DNA of 64,000 nt from Choristoneura fumiferana (GCF_025370935.1 NC_133494.1:4025136-4089135); one strand, 5' to 3'. Positions 33,402 through 45,196 are shown, numbered from the stretch's first letter. Program-made: numbers and translations. Notes: generated by a model not told the origin, from the sequence alone.

Positions 33402-34350
33402 TGTCTTGCTAGCTTGCAGGCCTTGGCCTGCACCTGCAACAGTATATTTTGAAGCCTGTTTTATGGAACACAACATAAACATTACATATGTATTATTCAG
33501 TATTATTTTTTATGGATTTTTTTCGCCCGGGGCGTGTCGTTAGGTATCGTTATTTTGTATCGTTTATTAGGCGGAAATCTTATTCCAATCACATTTCATC
33601 CTCTCGTCCATATCAAAAACAATGCAAAAAAACACAATAAATTAATAGAGCAAGTCGCACCAGCAAATGACCCATAGTAACAACAATGGCCACCGCAAGG
33701 GTTTAAAAGCTTTCTCGAATAAATCACGGGGCTCGAACAGCCCCTTAATGCGGGGTTGTTCCAGACACAAAGAATAGATACAATTACGCATTGATATCGT
33801 TATTATGGAAGTGTTTTGTGCCAGTCATCGGTTTTTTGGAAATTGCTAGTTTACCGACTGCGAAGAAAGTAGGGTTATTTGTAGGTAAGTATTATGACTT
33901 TTCTTTTTTTCTTTCTTTCTTTTTAAAAAAGTTTTATGTTAAATCGGTTGTCAAGACTGACATCACATGTTCATAGACTTTCACTGTTAAATTGATAATA
34001 AGTTAACAGAAATTGAGAATTTACGAAGCGTCCAGTTACTTGCCTACCTACCTACTTACATACGAGTAACTACAAGGTAACTTTAATAACTGTGTATCTT
34101 AGTCAAAAGGTAGGTAGACTTGGCTGTTCCACGTTCCCCTCCACGGTTTGTTCCTCTTAGGTCACTTGTTTTGTGAGGGTCATATTTTTTAGGAGATCCA
34201 AACAGCTCCAAAATCAAATATTGACGCCAGGCGCAAGTGTGACCCCAGCATTAAGAAAAGAATAATGTTGCCAGCATTAAATTATAACGAGTTGTTAATC
34301 CCACCAGGGTTACCTGCCCCCGTAATGGTGTAAACCATTTAATGTTAATT
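33402..34350. other. Intergenic, nothing recognised
   Basis: Contains a pyrimidine-rich run (33900-33925) and no conserved coding sequence. Confidence 0.55.
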
Positions 34351-34734
34351 TTTAATTAACGGGCATTAGTGCTCGGGAGGTTAAGAAACGGGACGACGGC
34401 GAAAGGTAAAGAATTTGGGGCTGCAAGTGCCGATTTTCCAATAACATGGAATTTCATTATGAAAATGATAGGATGCATTTTTGATATGTAGAAATATCAA
34501 AGAGTTGTCTATCGGTTTTTGTAATATTATAGTGATTTGGGCCAATATCTCAGTAGTTATTTTTTTACAGATTTTTTTGACAAATTTCGGAGTGGAACTT
34601 TCAGCCCCGCTTTGGGGCGAGTTGTTCCACCCGTGAGGCAAATTGTTCCGCTTAGATTATGAAAATATAACGTGAGAATAAAATGGGTTTTCGTTAATAA
34701 AACAATCATTAAATGTATTTATAATATGTTTTAT

Positions 34735-35165
34735 ATTATAATTTCTCTCAGATGCATAACTGAACTTTAAAAATAACAAAAAAAACCTGAAAACCTCCAA
34801 ATAACCATTTCTTTTAAATTTTAAGTCATATTTGACATTCATCAGGTTAAAAAACTTGTAAGATACATAACTTACTTTAAAAAATAACATAACTGGTAAT
34901 CTTCAGATAAACTTTTTATCAAATTAACTAACAATTGAGATCTATTAACTTACAGGGACAGATATTTATGATATGTTATGTATTATTATTACTGTCAGAT
35001 TTATAACTGAACTTTAAAAACAACAAAAAAACACTGGAAACCTCCAAATAACCATTTCTTTTAACTTTTAAGTCATATTTGACATTCATCAAGTTAGAAA
35101 TCTTATAAGATTCAAAACTAACTTTAAAAAAATAAAATAACTGGTAATCTGCAGATAAACAAATC
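34735..35165. repeat. Tandem duplication, two units of about 180 bp
   Basis: 34745-34912 and 34995-35162 both read ataactgaactttaaaaa, cctccaaataaccatttctt, gtcatatttgacattcatca and aactggtaatct-cagataaac with scattered differences. It lies inside the transposon relic region. Confidence 0.75.
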
Positions 35166-35563
35166 TGCAAATAAATCCAGTGAACCAGTCAGCACCAGCT
35201 TCACAATTCTTGTGCCACGAAGGGGGAATATTGTTCAAATTAAAATTTACAGCACATTCATATGCGAGTTTTCGCACTTCTCCTGGCAGCAAGCCGAAGT
35301 ATATTGAGGAACACCTTCAAATGTAGTCCACTAGCTGTTTCTCCTGTTCCACAGTAAATACTGTCCTGCATTTATATCCTGTAGTAGGATCTTTACCGGC
35401 TTTCAATTTATTAACAAATCGACGTAGCGTCATGTGGCAACAGTTCTCTGGCAAGTGTTTTTACTTTTTTCCCTCATTCATGACAGCATTTGCAGCTTGA
35501 CGCAGTAATGTTTCGGAGGTTTTCCCTCTATCTGACTTTCGTTTGTAGGTACGCATCCTAAAA
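35160..35563 (-). pseudogene. Decayed pogo/psq-type (CENP-B-like) transposase, N-terminal part
   Basis: The minus-strand frame begins MRTYKRKSDRGKTSETLLRQ (psq helix-turn-helix start), continues MTLRRFVNKL, then RTVFTVEQEKQLVDYI, then IYFGLLPGEVRKLAYECA and PPSWHKNCEAGADWFTGF, the usual order of pogo-superfamily DNA-binding regions. Two in-frame stops (after NEGKK and after VDYI) and loss of the catalytic DDE part show it is dead. A relic of a DNA transposon, not a host gene. Confidence 0.75.
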
Positions 35564-36009
35564 ATAAATAAAAATGGTCTTAAAAATTATAGGTAGGTAA
35601 CATTGAAGGTTCGTTGGGGTAAGTTGTTCCGCGGAACAAGCAGCCCCTCCGGGAGGGAACATCCAACCCCAAATTTCATTTTTTACAAATACTGCCAAAC
35701 CACCAATTCAATAGAATGAATTAAAAAAAACACTTGAGCTACAAGACACATTACTAATGTCACTACAAAATAGGAAAGTTACATGTAAATCGGGCCATAA
35801 CTAACAAAAATAGACCAAAAAGTTTAAACACGAAAAAATTTACTCACGTGGTGTTTTACGAACTCGGTCCACACCGCCACTTAGCCGCCGGCGCTGGAGT
35901 AACTAAGATGGGCGCCAGCGCGGCGCGTCACCTGATGCTCAAACGGCACACTTCACACGTATCGTGTAACCTTTTTTTTTAAATTAACGGGCATTAGTGC
36001 TCGGGAGGG

Positions 36010-37559
36010 AACTTGGACCCCGTCCTCCCCTAAAGAATTTTTGGATGGCAACATAATTTTAATTATGCTCGAGACTTAATTTAAATGTTTTAGAGATCCG
36101 TGTTTAAAGAAAAAAAATGTTTTCTAGAAACACAAACATTAACCGATTTCAAATGTGAATGTACTGACTGACTTATAATTATAATTGTTGATACCTTAAA
36201 AGAAAAATATTAAGTATAGATAGATTATTATAAAAAAACTTTATTTTAGCCTGAAGACCTACCTACCAGGTTAAGTTATCAATTAGGTACTTTGCTGCAA
36301 AAATAAATTTAATTTTTTTAATGCCATATCTTATTTTTATGCCATCTCATATCTAACTAGACGACTGAGGTGGCAAATACTAGACAAAAAAATAGACAAA
36401 TGAGCATGCGGTTCATCTGATGTCAAGTTATCACCGCCACCCATGGATAGGTAACTAATCTACAGTACCTAAGTACCTACCTACCATTAGAACTGATGGT
36501 GCTTTGCCGGCCTTGGACACTTCTATGCCGTTAACAATAGAGTCGTGTTCAGATATTTTTGATCAAATATTTGCTCACAAGCTTATGAACTCGACTGTAA
36601 AAGTACACTCGCTTTTTCATTTCACCCACGTTTTAGCAAGACGGAAAAACCTCAGCTGCCAGTACCTTCAAAGTTAAAAAAAAACCGAAGCGATCGAATC
36701 ACCCGCGAAACGTCAATACTTTTAAACGACAACGTTGTCAAGCACACAGACAGGATGCCGACGTTGAATATGTATGGCCAGCATAAAAGCAATAAAAGCC
36801 AAGAGGCAATAAAGAGAGAAAATAAATGCAGCACCAACTAAAAGCGGACAGCCACGCGCCATTACACCCCCACGATTACTCCAAAATGGCTATTTAAATG
36901 AAATCATTTACCATATTATTATCATTTTCATTTCAGTAGCTACCCCCGCAAACACCATTCGCCGCTAAACTCGTACGGCAACGCAGCCAATTTTTTAAGT
37001 GTGCCCGTTCCAAATGAATTATGTAGCGGGGGAAGCAAGCAAGAGAAGAAAATACTTAGTTTTCCTAGCGAGCGAGGGAGACCACTAGTGTTTTGTCTGC
37101 GCCGATTCTTTCTCGCTTCACCGTTCCACTTGAAGACGGCCCCGAGAGCTAAGCTCCCGTTTTATTGTCACTTACACCTCCACTGTCATTTGTTTACAAT
37201 TCAAAAACTATCTACCTCGCGCTGTTACCTTAGAAATAAAGCTGAATCTGCGGTGGTTTGAGAAAATCCAACAGCAAAGTTAGCTTTGTCAGCGACTACA
37301 CGAGACAAGTAAATTTTGAATCAGCGCTCTGATTAAAGAATCAGACGTTGAAACGATTGCTTATCAAGTATTAAGAAGCTTATTTTGGATAGTCCGAGAA
37401 TATTCCATAATGTCGTATTGTTCTTGCAAATTTGGCTGTTATTTCGGATGATCAAGCTCAAAGAAGAACAAAGTTGTTTAAATTTTAATACCGGGTGGTC
37501 AGTTACTTTACATCTGTATTGTATTTAATTTCTCGCACTTCGAAATTCGTCCTGGGGAG
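36010..37559. other. Intergenic; diverged repeat fragment and GC-richer block
   Basis: 36390-36515 is a diverged copy of the 'gatcaccaccgcccat' repeat. 36955-37255 is GC-richer with an open frame (37001-37261), but I recognise no protein. Confidence 0.45.
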
Positions 37560-37696
37560 GTACAGTCACCAGCATAAATATCTGCCACAGCGGAGCGAGC
37601 AAAAATATCTGATACGTCCTTCCGGCTCTAGAAATAGAGTCGTATCAGATATTTATGCACGCTTGTTGTGTCAGATATTGGTGCTGGTGACTGTAC
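37560..37696. mobile_element. Foldback MITE
   Basis: Ends gtacagtcaccagcataaat and gatattggtgctggtgactgtac, inner arms aaatatctgatacg / cgtatcagatattt. Confidence 0.7.
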
Positions 37697-37888
37697 CTAC
37701 TCTTTATTATTTTCAAAGATTTTACTTATCGACGTGATTAATGAGTGTATCTATTTAGGTAATATACCCGCGCCAAAGAAAAGTTTTCTAGAAGAGGTAG
37801 GTACAAAGATTCTAAGTACGACAAATGGACAGATGGACGAATAAACGAAAATGCCTCGAAAAAGGTTTACTAATGTTTCGTCGAAAAA

Positions 37889-38093
37889 CGTTTGGCAACC
37901 TGTTTCATTTCGCAACTTTTCATTTCCCAACTGTTAAATATTTCTGAAACTGTAAATATATCAGGATTTTTATAAAAGTAACCTAACCAAACCTAAACGG
38001 TTCTACACGATGGCCCTGAAATAAATCCTGAAATATTTACAGTTTTAGAGTTTGCGAAATGAAAAGTTGCGAAATGAAACAGGTTGCCAAACG
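37889..38093. mobile_element. Foldback element built of 'catttcgcaac' phrases
   Basis: cgtttggcaacctgtttcat at the left and atgaaacaggttgccaaacg at the right, each followed inward by aacttttcatttc / gaaatgaaaagtt. Confidence 0.7.
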
Positions 38094-38257
38094 TTACGTT
38101 GCGAAAAGGCAGTACTCGCTGAAAAAACATAACCCCCTTCAAACACATAAAACATAAGCTCCTTCGAGCAATCGAGTGAAAAAGTTGGAACTCAACTGTG
38201 TCAGTCAGTAGTCATGCACACTACACTCGAAGTAAGCAATGTAGAGCATAAATATTC

Positions 38258-38450
38258 AAAACTAGCTGTTGCCTGCGGCTTCGCCCCCGTTGTATTTTTT
38301 CTGTATTTTCTTCCATAAAAACCTTCTCCAGGCAGTAACGAACACAACACAAATAGAGTTAGCGAAATCGGACCAGTGGTTCCCGAGTTTTGCGCTTAGC
38401 AACACATTTTACGATTTATTTTTATTTATATATATATATAAGATATACTT
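38258..38450 (+). mobile_element. LINE 3' end relic (RTE-like)
   Basis: Begins aactagctgttgcctgcggct and continues gcgaaatcggaccagtggtt, then an AT run. This is the characteristic tail of lepidopteran RTE-type elements. Confidence 0.55.
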
Positions 38451-38880
38451 ATAGGCGAAGAGCAGATTTTTCTAGGAAAATCTCTTATACAATAAAAAAA
38501 CAAGAGACTGTAATTATTTACCTATTGATAAATTTATGTAATAGCGGCTTTACAAAAAAAAAACACATTTTAGGCATCCAAATTGACAATTTTTATAGTG
38601 AAATTCATAATGTTTGTTCAGTTTAGGCTATTACAATTATTCTGTCATTTCGATCGTGATAATTTTGGTGATATTTTTTACTAAATTTGCGAATTCGCGA
38701 AATTAATCCGCGCGCTCTCAACGGAGTTTTTTTCAACATGGCCGCACCACTTGCGAGATTTTTAAAAATGGTGGATGCCAACCGAATGGCTAAAGGAGGT
38801 TTGTAAAATAGAACAAAACAAGCACTTTTACTTACCTGTGAACCTTTGTAGAGAAGAATCCTGAAGGAAACTTATAATCA

Positions 38881-38992
38881 TAATTATAATCCCAGCCTAT
38901 ATACGTCCCACTGCTGGGCATAGGGCTCCTCTCAGAATGAGAGGGCTTGGGCCGTAGTTCCCACGCGGGCCTAGTGCGGATTGGGAACTTAA
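38881..38992 (-). mobile_element. SINE fragment, reverse
   Basis: cccagcctatatacgtccca, ctgctgggca, gggcttgggccgtagttccc: 3' part of the family at 3987. Confidence 0.7.
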
Positions 38993-39254
38993 TTAAGACA
39001 CTTAACAAAATATTATTTTTCAAAACCGATTTACAATGATTTTTGGTGCTCATTAAACAATATTTTAGTTTCAATACATTTCATGTTGTAAATTTACTCG
39101 TACGCCTTTTTTTCTGTGCTGGCTACACAGGTAGGTATCTCTATTAAGGTAAGGTGAGAGATTGGTAAATCGGTCACGTATGAGGTAGCCCGGCTAACAG
39201 AATGACCGTTAATTGGATAGATTAAGGTCCAGGTGAAAATTGATTAGGTGTCTC

Positions 39255-39708
39255 TGTCGGCGGCCGACCGTAAAATCCGCCAGATCACGAAATTCCTAGG
39301 CATCTCGTGAAATGCCTAAAAGTTGCCAGGCATATCACGATATGCCTGAGAAACAATACGGCAGATCGATTGGAGCAACGCGTTCGTTGATATTCCTAGC
39401 TCTATACCGGGCACATCGTGATATGAATCGTGGTTAATATGAATTGTGACCAGATCCGACATGGCGGCGTTTCATGATTATGCCTAGGAATTTCATGATC
39501 TGCCTGAACTGGACAAATCATGAAATGGCGGCGTTTCACGATATGCATAGGAATTTCATGATCTGCCTAAACGTCACTAGGCAAGTCGTTGAACGGTGAG
39601 TTTTAAACGATATGGCGGATGCCCCTTAGCCAATTCATGAAATAGCGCCATTTCACAATATGCCTAGGAATTTCGTGATCTGGCGGATTTTACGATCGGC
39701 CGCCGACA
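39255..39708. mobile_element. Inverted-repeat element with internal 'atgcctaggaatttcatgatctg' repeats
   Basis: Ends tgtcggcggccgaccgtaaa and tttacgatcggccgccgaca. The inside is a chain of related phrases (aaattcctaggcat, aggcatatcacgatatgcct, ggcggcgtttcacgatatgc). No coding content. Confidence 0.7.
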
Positions 39709-39788
39709 TCTCTAGGTACAAGGAGGTACACATTTTTATAAATTTGAGGGCGAAGAAATCGGATCTATACCTACTACCCATAGTAGGT

Positions 39789-39960
39789 ACATTGTGTCTT
39801 AAGGGCGGTAAATATGGAATTACGAACGAGAGTCTATTAGAAGTCGAATACTGAGGGCTTTAATGAGTCGATGTTCGTAATTCTAGTACCGCCCGTGCGA
39901 CATACAATGTTTTTCATCACATTTGCGAGTAAAATTGTATATTTGTAAAAGAAAAAATAT
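39789..39960 (+). repeat. Interspersed repeat, 'acattgtgtcttaagggcgg' family, copy 2
   Basis: Second copy of the unit at 3530-3700, same orientation, with a small insertion around 39840. Confidence 0.65.
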
Positions 39961-39974
39961 AATGTAATTATTAG

Positions 39975-40465
39975 AATACTAGCGTTTACCCGCGGCTTCG
40001 CACGCATAAATCATTATATGCAGCAGTTGAATTTTAATTCCTGGATTTTATTAAATTCTCGTGGGAAATCCCTAAAATTACATCGTGGTTTTCATTGACA
40101 TTAAATTAAAACACCCATGCCAAATTTTATGACTCTAAACCCAGCGGTTGTTATTTCGAGATTTTATCCCTATCCCGCGGGAACATCGGGAAAAAAGTAG
40201 CCTGTGTTATTCCAGACGTCCAGCTTTCTACATACCAAATTTCATGACTCTAAGCCCTGCGGTTGTTATGTAGAGGTTTTATCCCTATCCCGTGGGAATA
40301 TCGGGATAAAAAGTATCCTATGTTTTAATCTAGGTTATAAACATCATTATTTCATCCAAATCCGTCCATCCGTTGCAGCGTGAAGAAGTAACAAGTATAC
40401 TCACTCACTCACATAGTCACTCACTCACTCACTCACAAACTTTCACATTTATAATATTAATATAT
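39975..40465 (+). mobile_element. LINE 3' UTR relic (RTE-like) ending in (CACT)n
   Basis: Starts actagcgtttacccgcggct. The module atttcatgactctaag-cc-gcggttgttat and tttatccctatcccg-gggaa occurs twice. It ends in cactcactcac repeats and an AT tail. No ORF left. Confidence 0.65.
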
Positions 40466-40657
40466 AGTAGGAAGATGCACTGATCACTATCGTATCGTAG
40501 CTAAGGTATATCACGATCCTTTATCACGGTCAGTTTCAGTTTGCACGGGAAGACTACCGATTAATGCATACCTTATTCTAATAAAATATATTAATGTTAC
40601 TCATTAATTAATGAAGGCTTCCGATGGTCGTTCGGCTATTCCGGTGGCGTTCGGGAC

Positions 40658-40789
40658 CCGGGGGGTTTAACGAAATTCGAAAATAAAAGTTCGTATCGTA
40701 CTGTCCCTCTCATTATCGTATTGAATAACGTAAGCGGCAGCGGGACGGCAAGAGACGAAGTTCGAATTTTGCACTTCGTAGTACAGGGC
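40658..40789 (+). mobile_element. Palindromic MITE, 'ggggggctactacg' family
   Basis: Same layout as 4412-4540: aacgaaattcgaaaataaaa and gttcgaattttgcacttcgt. Confidence 0.7.
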
Positions 40790-40920
40790 CAGATCACCTT
40801 AACGTAATTCGTTTATCGGGCTCACACCTCCTAATTGTGTTACTCATTACCCATTGATATCGAGTTACGCTTCTGTTTACGGCGAAGATATTCTACTAAC
40901 GAGTTACGTTAATAAACCTG

Positions 40921-41141
40921 CTCATATTAAATATAATGACCCGGATAACTCACGTCTTAAATCGAGTTTAGCTCGACATGTTTCGGGCTAATCCGTAGCC
41001 CTTCGTCTTCGGAGCAACGCGACTCAGCGGCGCTGCAACACGCGCACTGCGCGCCGCCGCTCTGCTCGCGCGACTACCCGACGAAACTGACTAAACTCGA
41101 TTTAAGACGTGAGTTATCCGGGTCATTATATTTAATATGAG
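40921..41141. mobile_element. Foldback element with nearly perfect arms of about 48 bp
   Basis: ctcatattaaatataatgac...taaatcgagttta and its inverse taaactcgattta...gtcattatatttaatatgag flank a GC-rich loop (tttcgggctaatccgtagcc, then cgcgcactgcgcgccgccg). Confidence 0.75.
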
Positions 41142-41211
41142 TGAGTCTCACGGTAGTTTCATGTTCAAAATAAACCTGCTCCATTTGATTATGTGTCGAT
41201 GTTAGGGAAGT

Positions 41212-41430
41212 TTTTTTTTTATTTGACTGGATGGCAAACGAGCAAGTGGTCTCCTGATGGTAAGAGATCACCACCGCCCATAAACATCTGCAACACCAGG
41301 GGTATTGCAGATGCGTTGTCAACTTAGAGGCCTAAGATGGGATACCTCAAGTGCCAGTAATTGCACCGGCTGTCTTACTCTCCACGCCGAAACACAACAG
41401 TGCAAGCGCTGCTGCTTCACGTCTTTTATA
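41212..41430 (+). repeat. 'gatcaccaccgcccataaac' repeat, partial copy
   Basis: ttgactggatggcaaacgag, gtaagagatcaccaccgccc, acatctgcaacaccaggggt, then ggctgtcttactctccacgc; truncated at the right. Confidence 0.7.
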
Positions 41431-41720
41431 CAGGCTGTATTCAAATGAAATCTTCTTAGTCAAAACCATGCGTTTTCCTAGAGATAAGACCAAGGTAAAA
41501 CGATTGTTGAAGACCTTTAAAAATCGCTAAATACTTATGTAATATATTTTTTATACTTATGTCTTTTTGGTGTTTTTTGTATGTAGGTGTAGGCATATTG
41601 AATTTTATAGAGATTAGTTTTTACTATAATGCTTTACCTACCTAATTTTTATTGATAAATATATAAATAACCCCCCCCTCCCCCCTAAAACAAATAGCAA
41701 TTTTCATCAAAATTGTAGTT

Positions 41721-41866
41721 TAAGGGGCTGTTTCACCATCCATTGATTAGTGTTAACTGCCGGTTAAATGTGATGCCGTCTCTATTTGTTTTATTCGAAT
41801 AGATAGAAACGGCATCACATTTAACCGTCAGTTAACACTTATCAATGGATGGTGAAACAGCCCCTA
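41721..41866. mobile_element. Foldback MITE, 146 bp (copy 2)
   Basis: Same length and ends as 13101-13246, with scattered substitutions and TA on both sides. Confidence 0.8.
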
Positions 41867-42073
41867 AGTTTGCGAAATCCCTGAAGTAAGTACATAATAA
41901 AATATATCTACAGGACTTCTAACTCCAGGGTGCTCCAGGTTAAAAATTAACATTTATAGGTTACAAGTTAAGGTTAAACCTGATCCTGAGTGTGGAAATG
42001 TTGAAGGCCAAGTTCACGCAGTTGAACTCGCAAGTACGCTCAATCGCTAACTTCGCCGCTGAAGTCCTCATCC

Positions 42074-42203
42074 TGGGGGGCTACTACGAAATTAGAAAAT
42101 CGAAGTTCGAATCGTACCGTCCCTCTCACTCTCGTATTAAATAATATTAGCATCAGCGGGACGGCAAGATACGAAGTTCGAATTTTGCACTTCATAGTAT
42201 AGG
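42074..42203 (+). mobile_element. Palindromic MITE, 'ggggggctactacg' family
   Basis: Well-preserved copy: ggggggctactacgaaatta and gaagttcgaattttgcactt near the ends. Confidence 0.72.
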
Positions 42204-42349
42204 GCCAGTTACAAAACGTCTGAAATGTCAACTTCTTATTTAACCTGGATGTAGGCAACATAAAGCAACTTTTTGCTTTCCCTAACCTAACCTTGCACTG
42301 TTGCTGTTTAATTTATATAATTCCTCGCAATATAGATTTGAAAAACAGT

Positions 42350-42640
42350 TTTTTTTTTATTTGACTGGATGGCAAACGAGCAAGTGGGTCTCCTGATGGT
42401 AAGAGATCACCACCGCCCATAAACATCTGCAACACCAGGGGTATTTATTGCAGATGCTTTGCCAACCTAGAGGCCTAAGATGGGATACCTCAAGTGCCAG
42501 TAATTTCACCGGCTGTCTTACTCTCCACGCCGAAACACAACAGTGCAAGCACTGCTGCTTCACGGCAGGATTAGCGAGCAAGATGGTGGTAGCAATCCGG
42601 GCGGACCTTGCACAAGGTCCTACCACCTGCACCTGCAGAG
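42350..42640 (+). repeat. 'gatcaccaccgcccataaac' repeat, most complete copy
   Basis: Begins in a T run and runs tttgactggatggcaaacga through gcgagcaagatggtggtagc and gcggaccttgcacaaggtcc. Open frames on both strands within it are not genes. Confidence 0.72.
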
Positions 42641-43440
42641 TGTACAACTTGTTCCTGAAATCCCTTATAAGTACCCTCGATTTAACTATATAGGTGTACC
42701 GTACCTGGCAAACGTTTCGGGTAAAATAGAGCATTTTGTGCACTTCTTGTACAATCTACTATTTGACAAAGATTTCATTTAATATAATTGAATGATAAAA
42801 AAAACATATAAACCAAACTTTAAGGTAAAGACGTCGTACAGATTTTATTTAGAATAGTAGGTAGAGTTTATTTGCAAACTTGTTTATACATTTTTTTATT
42901 ATTGTTAAATAAATGCTTATAATTAACCATTTAATTATTTTTAATAACTAAAATTTTCTACCGATTTCATGTACTACCTACTTATACTCGTACCTATCGT
43001 ACTTCTAATAGGTATATTGTATATGTAGGTATAGCGGGAAGTAGGTAGAGCTGAGCTAGGCACTGTACCTATAAACCAGCGGGATAATAGGTAGAGCTGA
43101 GCTAGGCACTGTACCTATAAACCATTTAAATAATTATTAAATGAATCCAATCTCTAGAAGTGAGTTAGTAAATACAACTTACAAAATAATAAAAAAATTG
43201 CAATATTACCATTTATTATACACAGCAAGTTGAATAGAAACTAGTGACAAACAAATTTATTTTTAATCCAAAGCCAGTTAAAAACATCTCAAAACGCTGC
43301 TTACAAGGAATTAGTGATCAAGCCAATTCGATTATCCGCCATGGTGGTCGTTTCATTCCGTTTCAAGCAATCTTTTTCGGCTAAAAGTATTTCCAAACGT
43401 ATAAATTATTAACGAAACGAGAACATAAACTTTGCTCGCA
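42641..43440. other. AT-rich intergenic with a short tandem duplication
   Basis: 43039-43125 holds two units of about 50 bp (taggtagagctgagctaggc, actgtacctataaacca). Otherwise nothing recognised. Confidence 0.55.
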
Positions 43441-43479
43441 TGCAAATCTAGTTGGAAAGAAATGTGTGGTGCCGTCTCG

Positions 43480-43800
43480 CTTGCTCGTTTGTTTCTTTAG
43501 TACGTGTGTGCGAGACGGAGGTATAGTTTAGTTTGGTGTTGGAGGGAGAGAGCGGTAGTCGGGTGTTGCGTTCGGCTAAGTGAATCAGTGCCCGCGCTCG
43601 CTATTAAATCAGGGCGAGCGGGGGGGAGGGGGTGCTAAAATGCTCTTTACGGGTGGGGTTTTGTTTGTGGGGGGCGGTTTCGGGTCTCGACCAGTCGGCG
43701 AGCGAGCGCGGCGCGAGCGCACGTCGGTCAATGTCCGCGCGGTGACCGTTTTTCGTAAGGAGTTGGCGGGAACGCCCGCCTACAAAACGACAAAATATTT
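43480..43800 (+). promoter_or_regulatory. CpG-rich promoter-like block, possible 5' end of an unseen gene
   Basis: CpG-dense stretch (gagcgagcgcggcgcgagcg, tgtccgcgcggtgacc) with purine runs in an otherwise AT-rich region. The open frame through it (43580-43903) has G/R-rich, low-complexity composition and is not a convincing protein. No downstream exon is recognised in the window. Confidence 0.3.
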
Positions 43801-44770
43801 TCTGAGGCTAATAAGGTTGGTTATTTTGGAGTGTTCTCGATTCAAAATTGTGGCGTTTTTACTGTGTTTTTATCTTGTGCGTGCCGGGTCTTGTAGTTAT
43901 TAAAAAAGTTTCAGGATTTTTTTTATAAATGTCACCATGAAATAAATATCTAATTGAATCGCGCGGCGAAGTTAAATAAAGATATTTTCTCGTTTTACAA
44001 TCGTCTCATATTTTTTTTAATGTTTAGCTAAACAAATGCAATGTATCCAGATAACTAAATAAAACTCTTATTGTAAGTACCTATTGCTTGAAGTTTTGAT
44101 TTATTTCGCTACGCGCGACGTCTACGAACTGCTACGGGCGTAGCGCTTGCTACGGTTAAGGAAATTTCGTAGCACTTTCCTAACACGTTCACTGCTGGCT
44201 GACTCGTACCATAAGCGCGCAAGAAGGTCGCGGGTGAGCAAAGTAATAATTAATAGGTAATTTAGTTCATAGTTCCAAAATATTCAGTCCGTTCCGTATA
44301 TGCCGCCTTACTAATACCTATATCTAAGAGGAATTGGGAATGGATAAATAATTAGATGTCTGATAAAAAAGCCGGATATTATTCTCAAAATTGGGACAGG
44401 TATTACCGAGATTGTGCTTCAAGGATTATATTACTGGTGAGTATTATTATTGAGTAAAGAAAAAACCATTAGATAAAACATGAAAACTTGTGATGTGAGC
44501 AGGAGAGGCGAAAAAGTTGTATTAGATATTCTGTGGTGACGCTCATGTGCGATCCGATGCCCTAAAAATAGTGAATGAGTTGGAATCACTGGGTCATTAA
44601 TGTGCTTAAACAATTACCTATCGCTAGTGAGCGTGTTAAGAAATATTTAATAAATGGTGATTTATTTTATTTCGAAAGTAGACAGAGTGAAGTAAGTACA
44701 GACTACAAATTTTAACTGAATAATATAAGTAATAAAAGATATATTGTTTTACAACCGTTTAGTTAACTTG

Positions 44771-44954
44771 TTTAGTGATCGGCGTGACTATAATTTGGTA
44801 CAGATAACTAAATAGTAGGATAATATTATATACCTAAAGCAAGTAAAATCATCAAAGACGGTTTAGTGATCGGCGACTACATAATGTTGTTTGTACAGAT
44901 AACTAAATAGTAGGATAATAATATATACCTAAAGCAAGTAAAATCATCAAAGAC
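44771..44954. repeat. Tandem duplication, two units of about 90 bp
   Basis: Both units run gtttagtgatcggcg...gtacagataactaaatagta...aaagcaagtaaaatcatcaa-agacg, differing mainly around the central atataatttgg. Confidence 0.75.
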
Positions 44955-45196
44955 GGCTGTCGGATTCGCCATAAAGTACCTACATCCATCCGTCCTTATA
45001 ATGTCATCATCATCATCATCATGTCAACCGAAAGACGTTCACTGCTGGACATAAACCTCCCCCAAGGCTCTCCACTCAGACCGGTCTTGTGCTTTCCGCA
45101 TCCACCGCGATCCCGCGATCTTAACCAAGTCGTCGCTCCATCTTGTTGGAGGCCTACCGACAGCTTGTCTCCCGGTCTCCTTATAATGTACCGCTG

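Larger units (their letters stand above)
34356..36009. mobile_element. Composite relic region bounded by direct repeats
   Basis: The phrase TTAACGGGCATTAGTGCTCG occurs in direct orientation at about 34357 and 35986, enclosing the transposase relic and the tandem duplication. Near the inner ends gttgttcc-gcgg / gttgttccaccc phrases recur. The element boundaries themselves are not certain. Confidence 0.45.

Noticed and set aside
42357..42743. 128-codon minus-strand frame and overlapping plus-strand frames
   Set aside because: All lie in the 'gatcaccaccgcccataaac' repeat, whose other copies give the same broken frames.
43580..43903. 107-codon ORF as a protein gene
   Set aside because: Glycine/arginine-rich, low-complexity translation of a CpG-rich block without family features.
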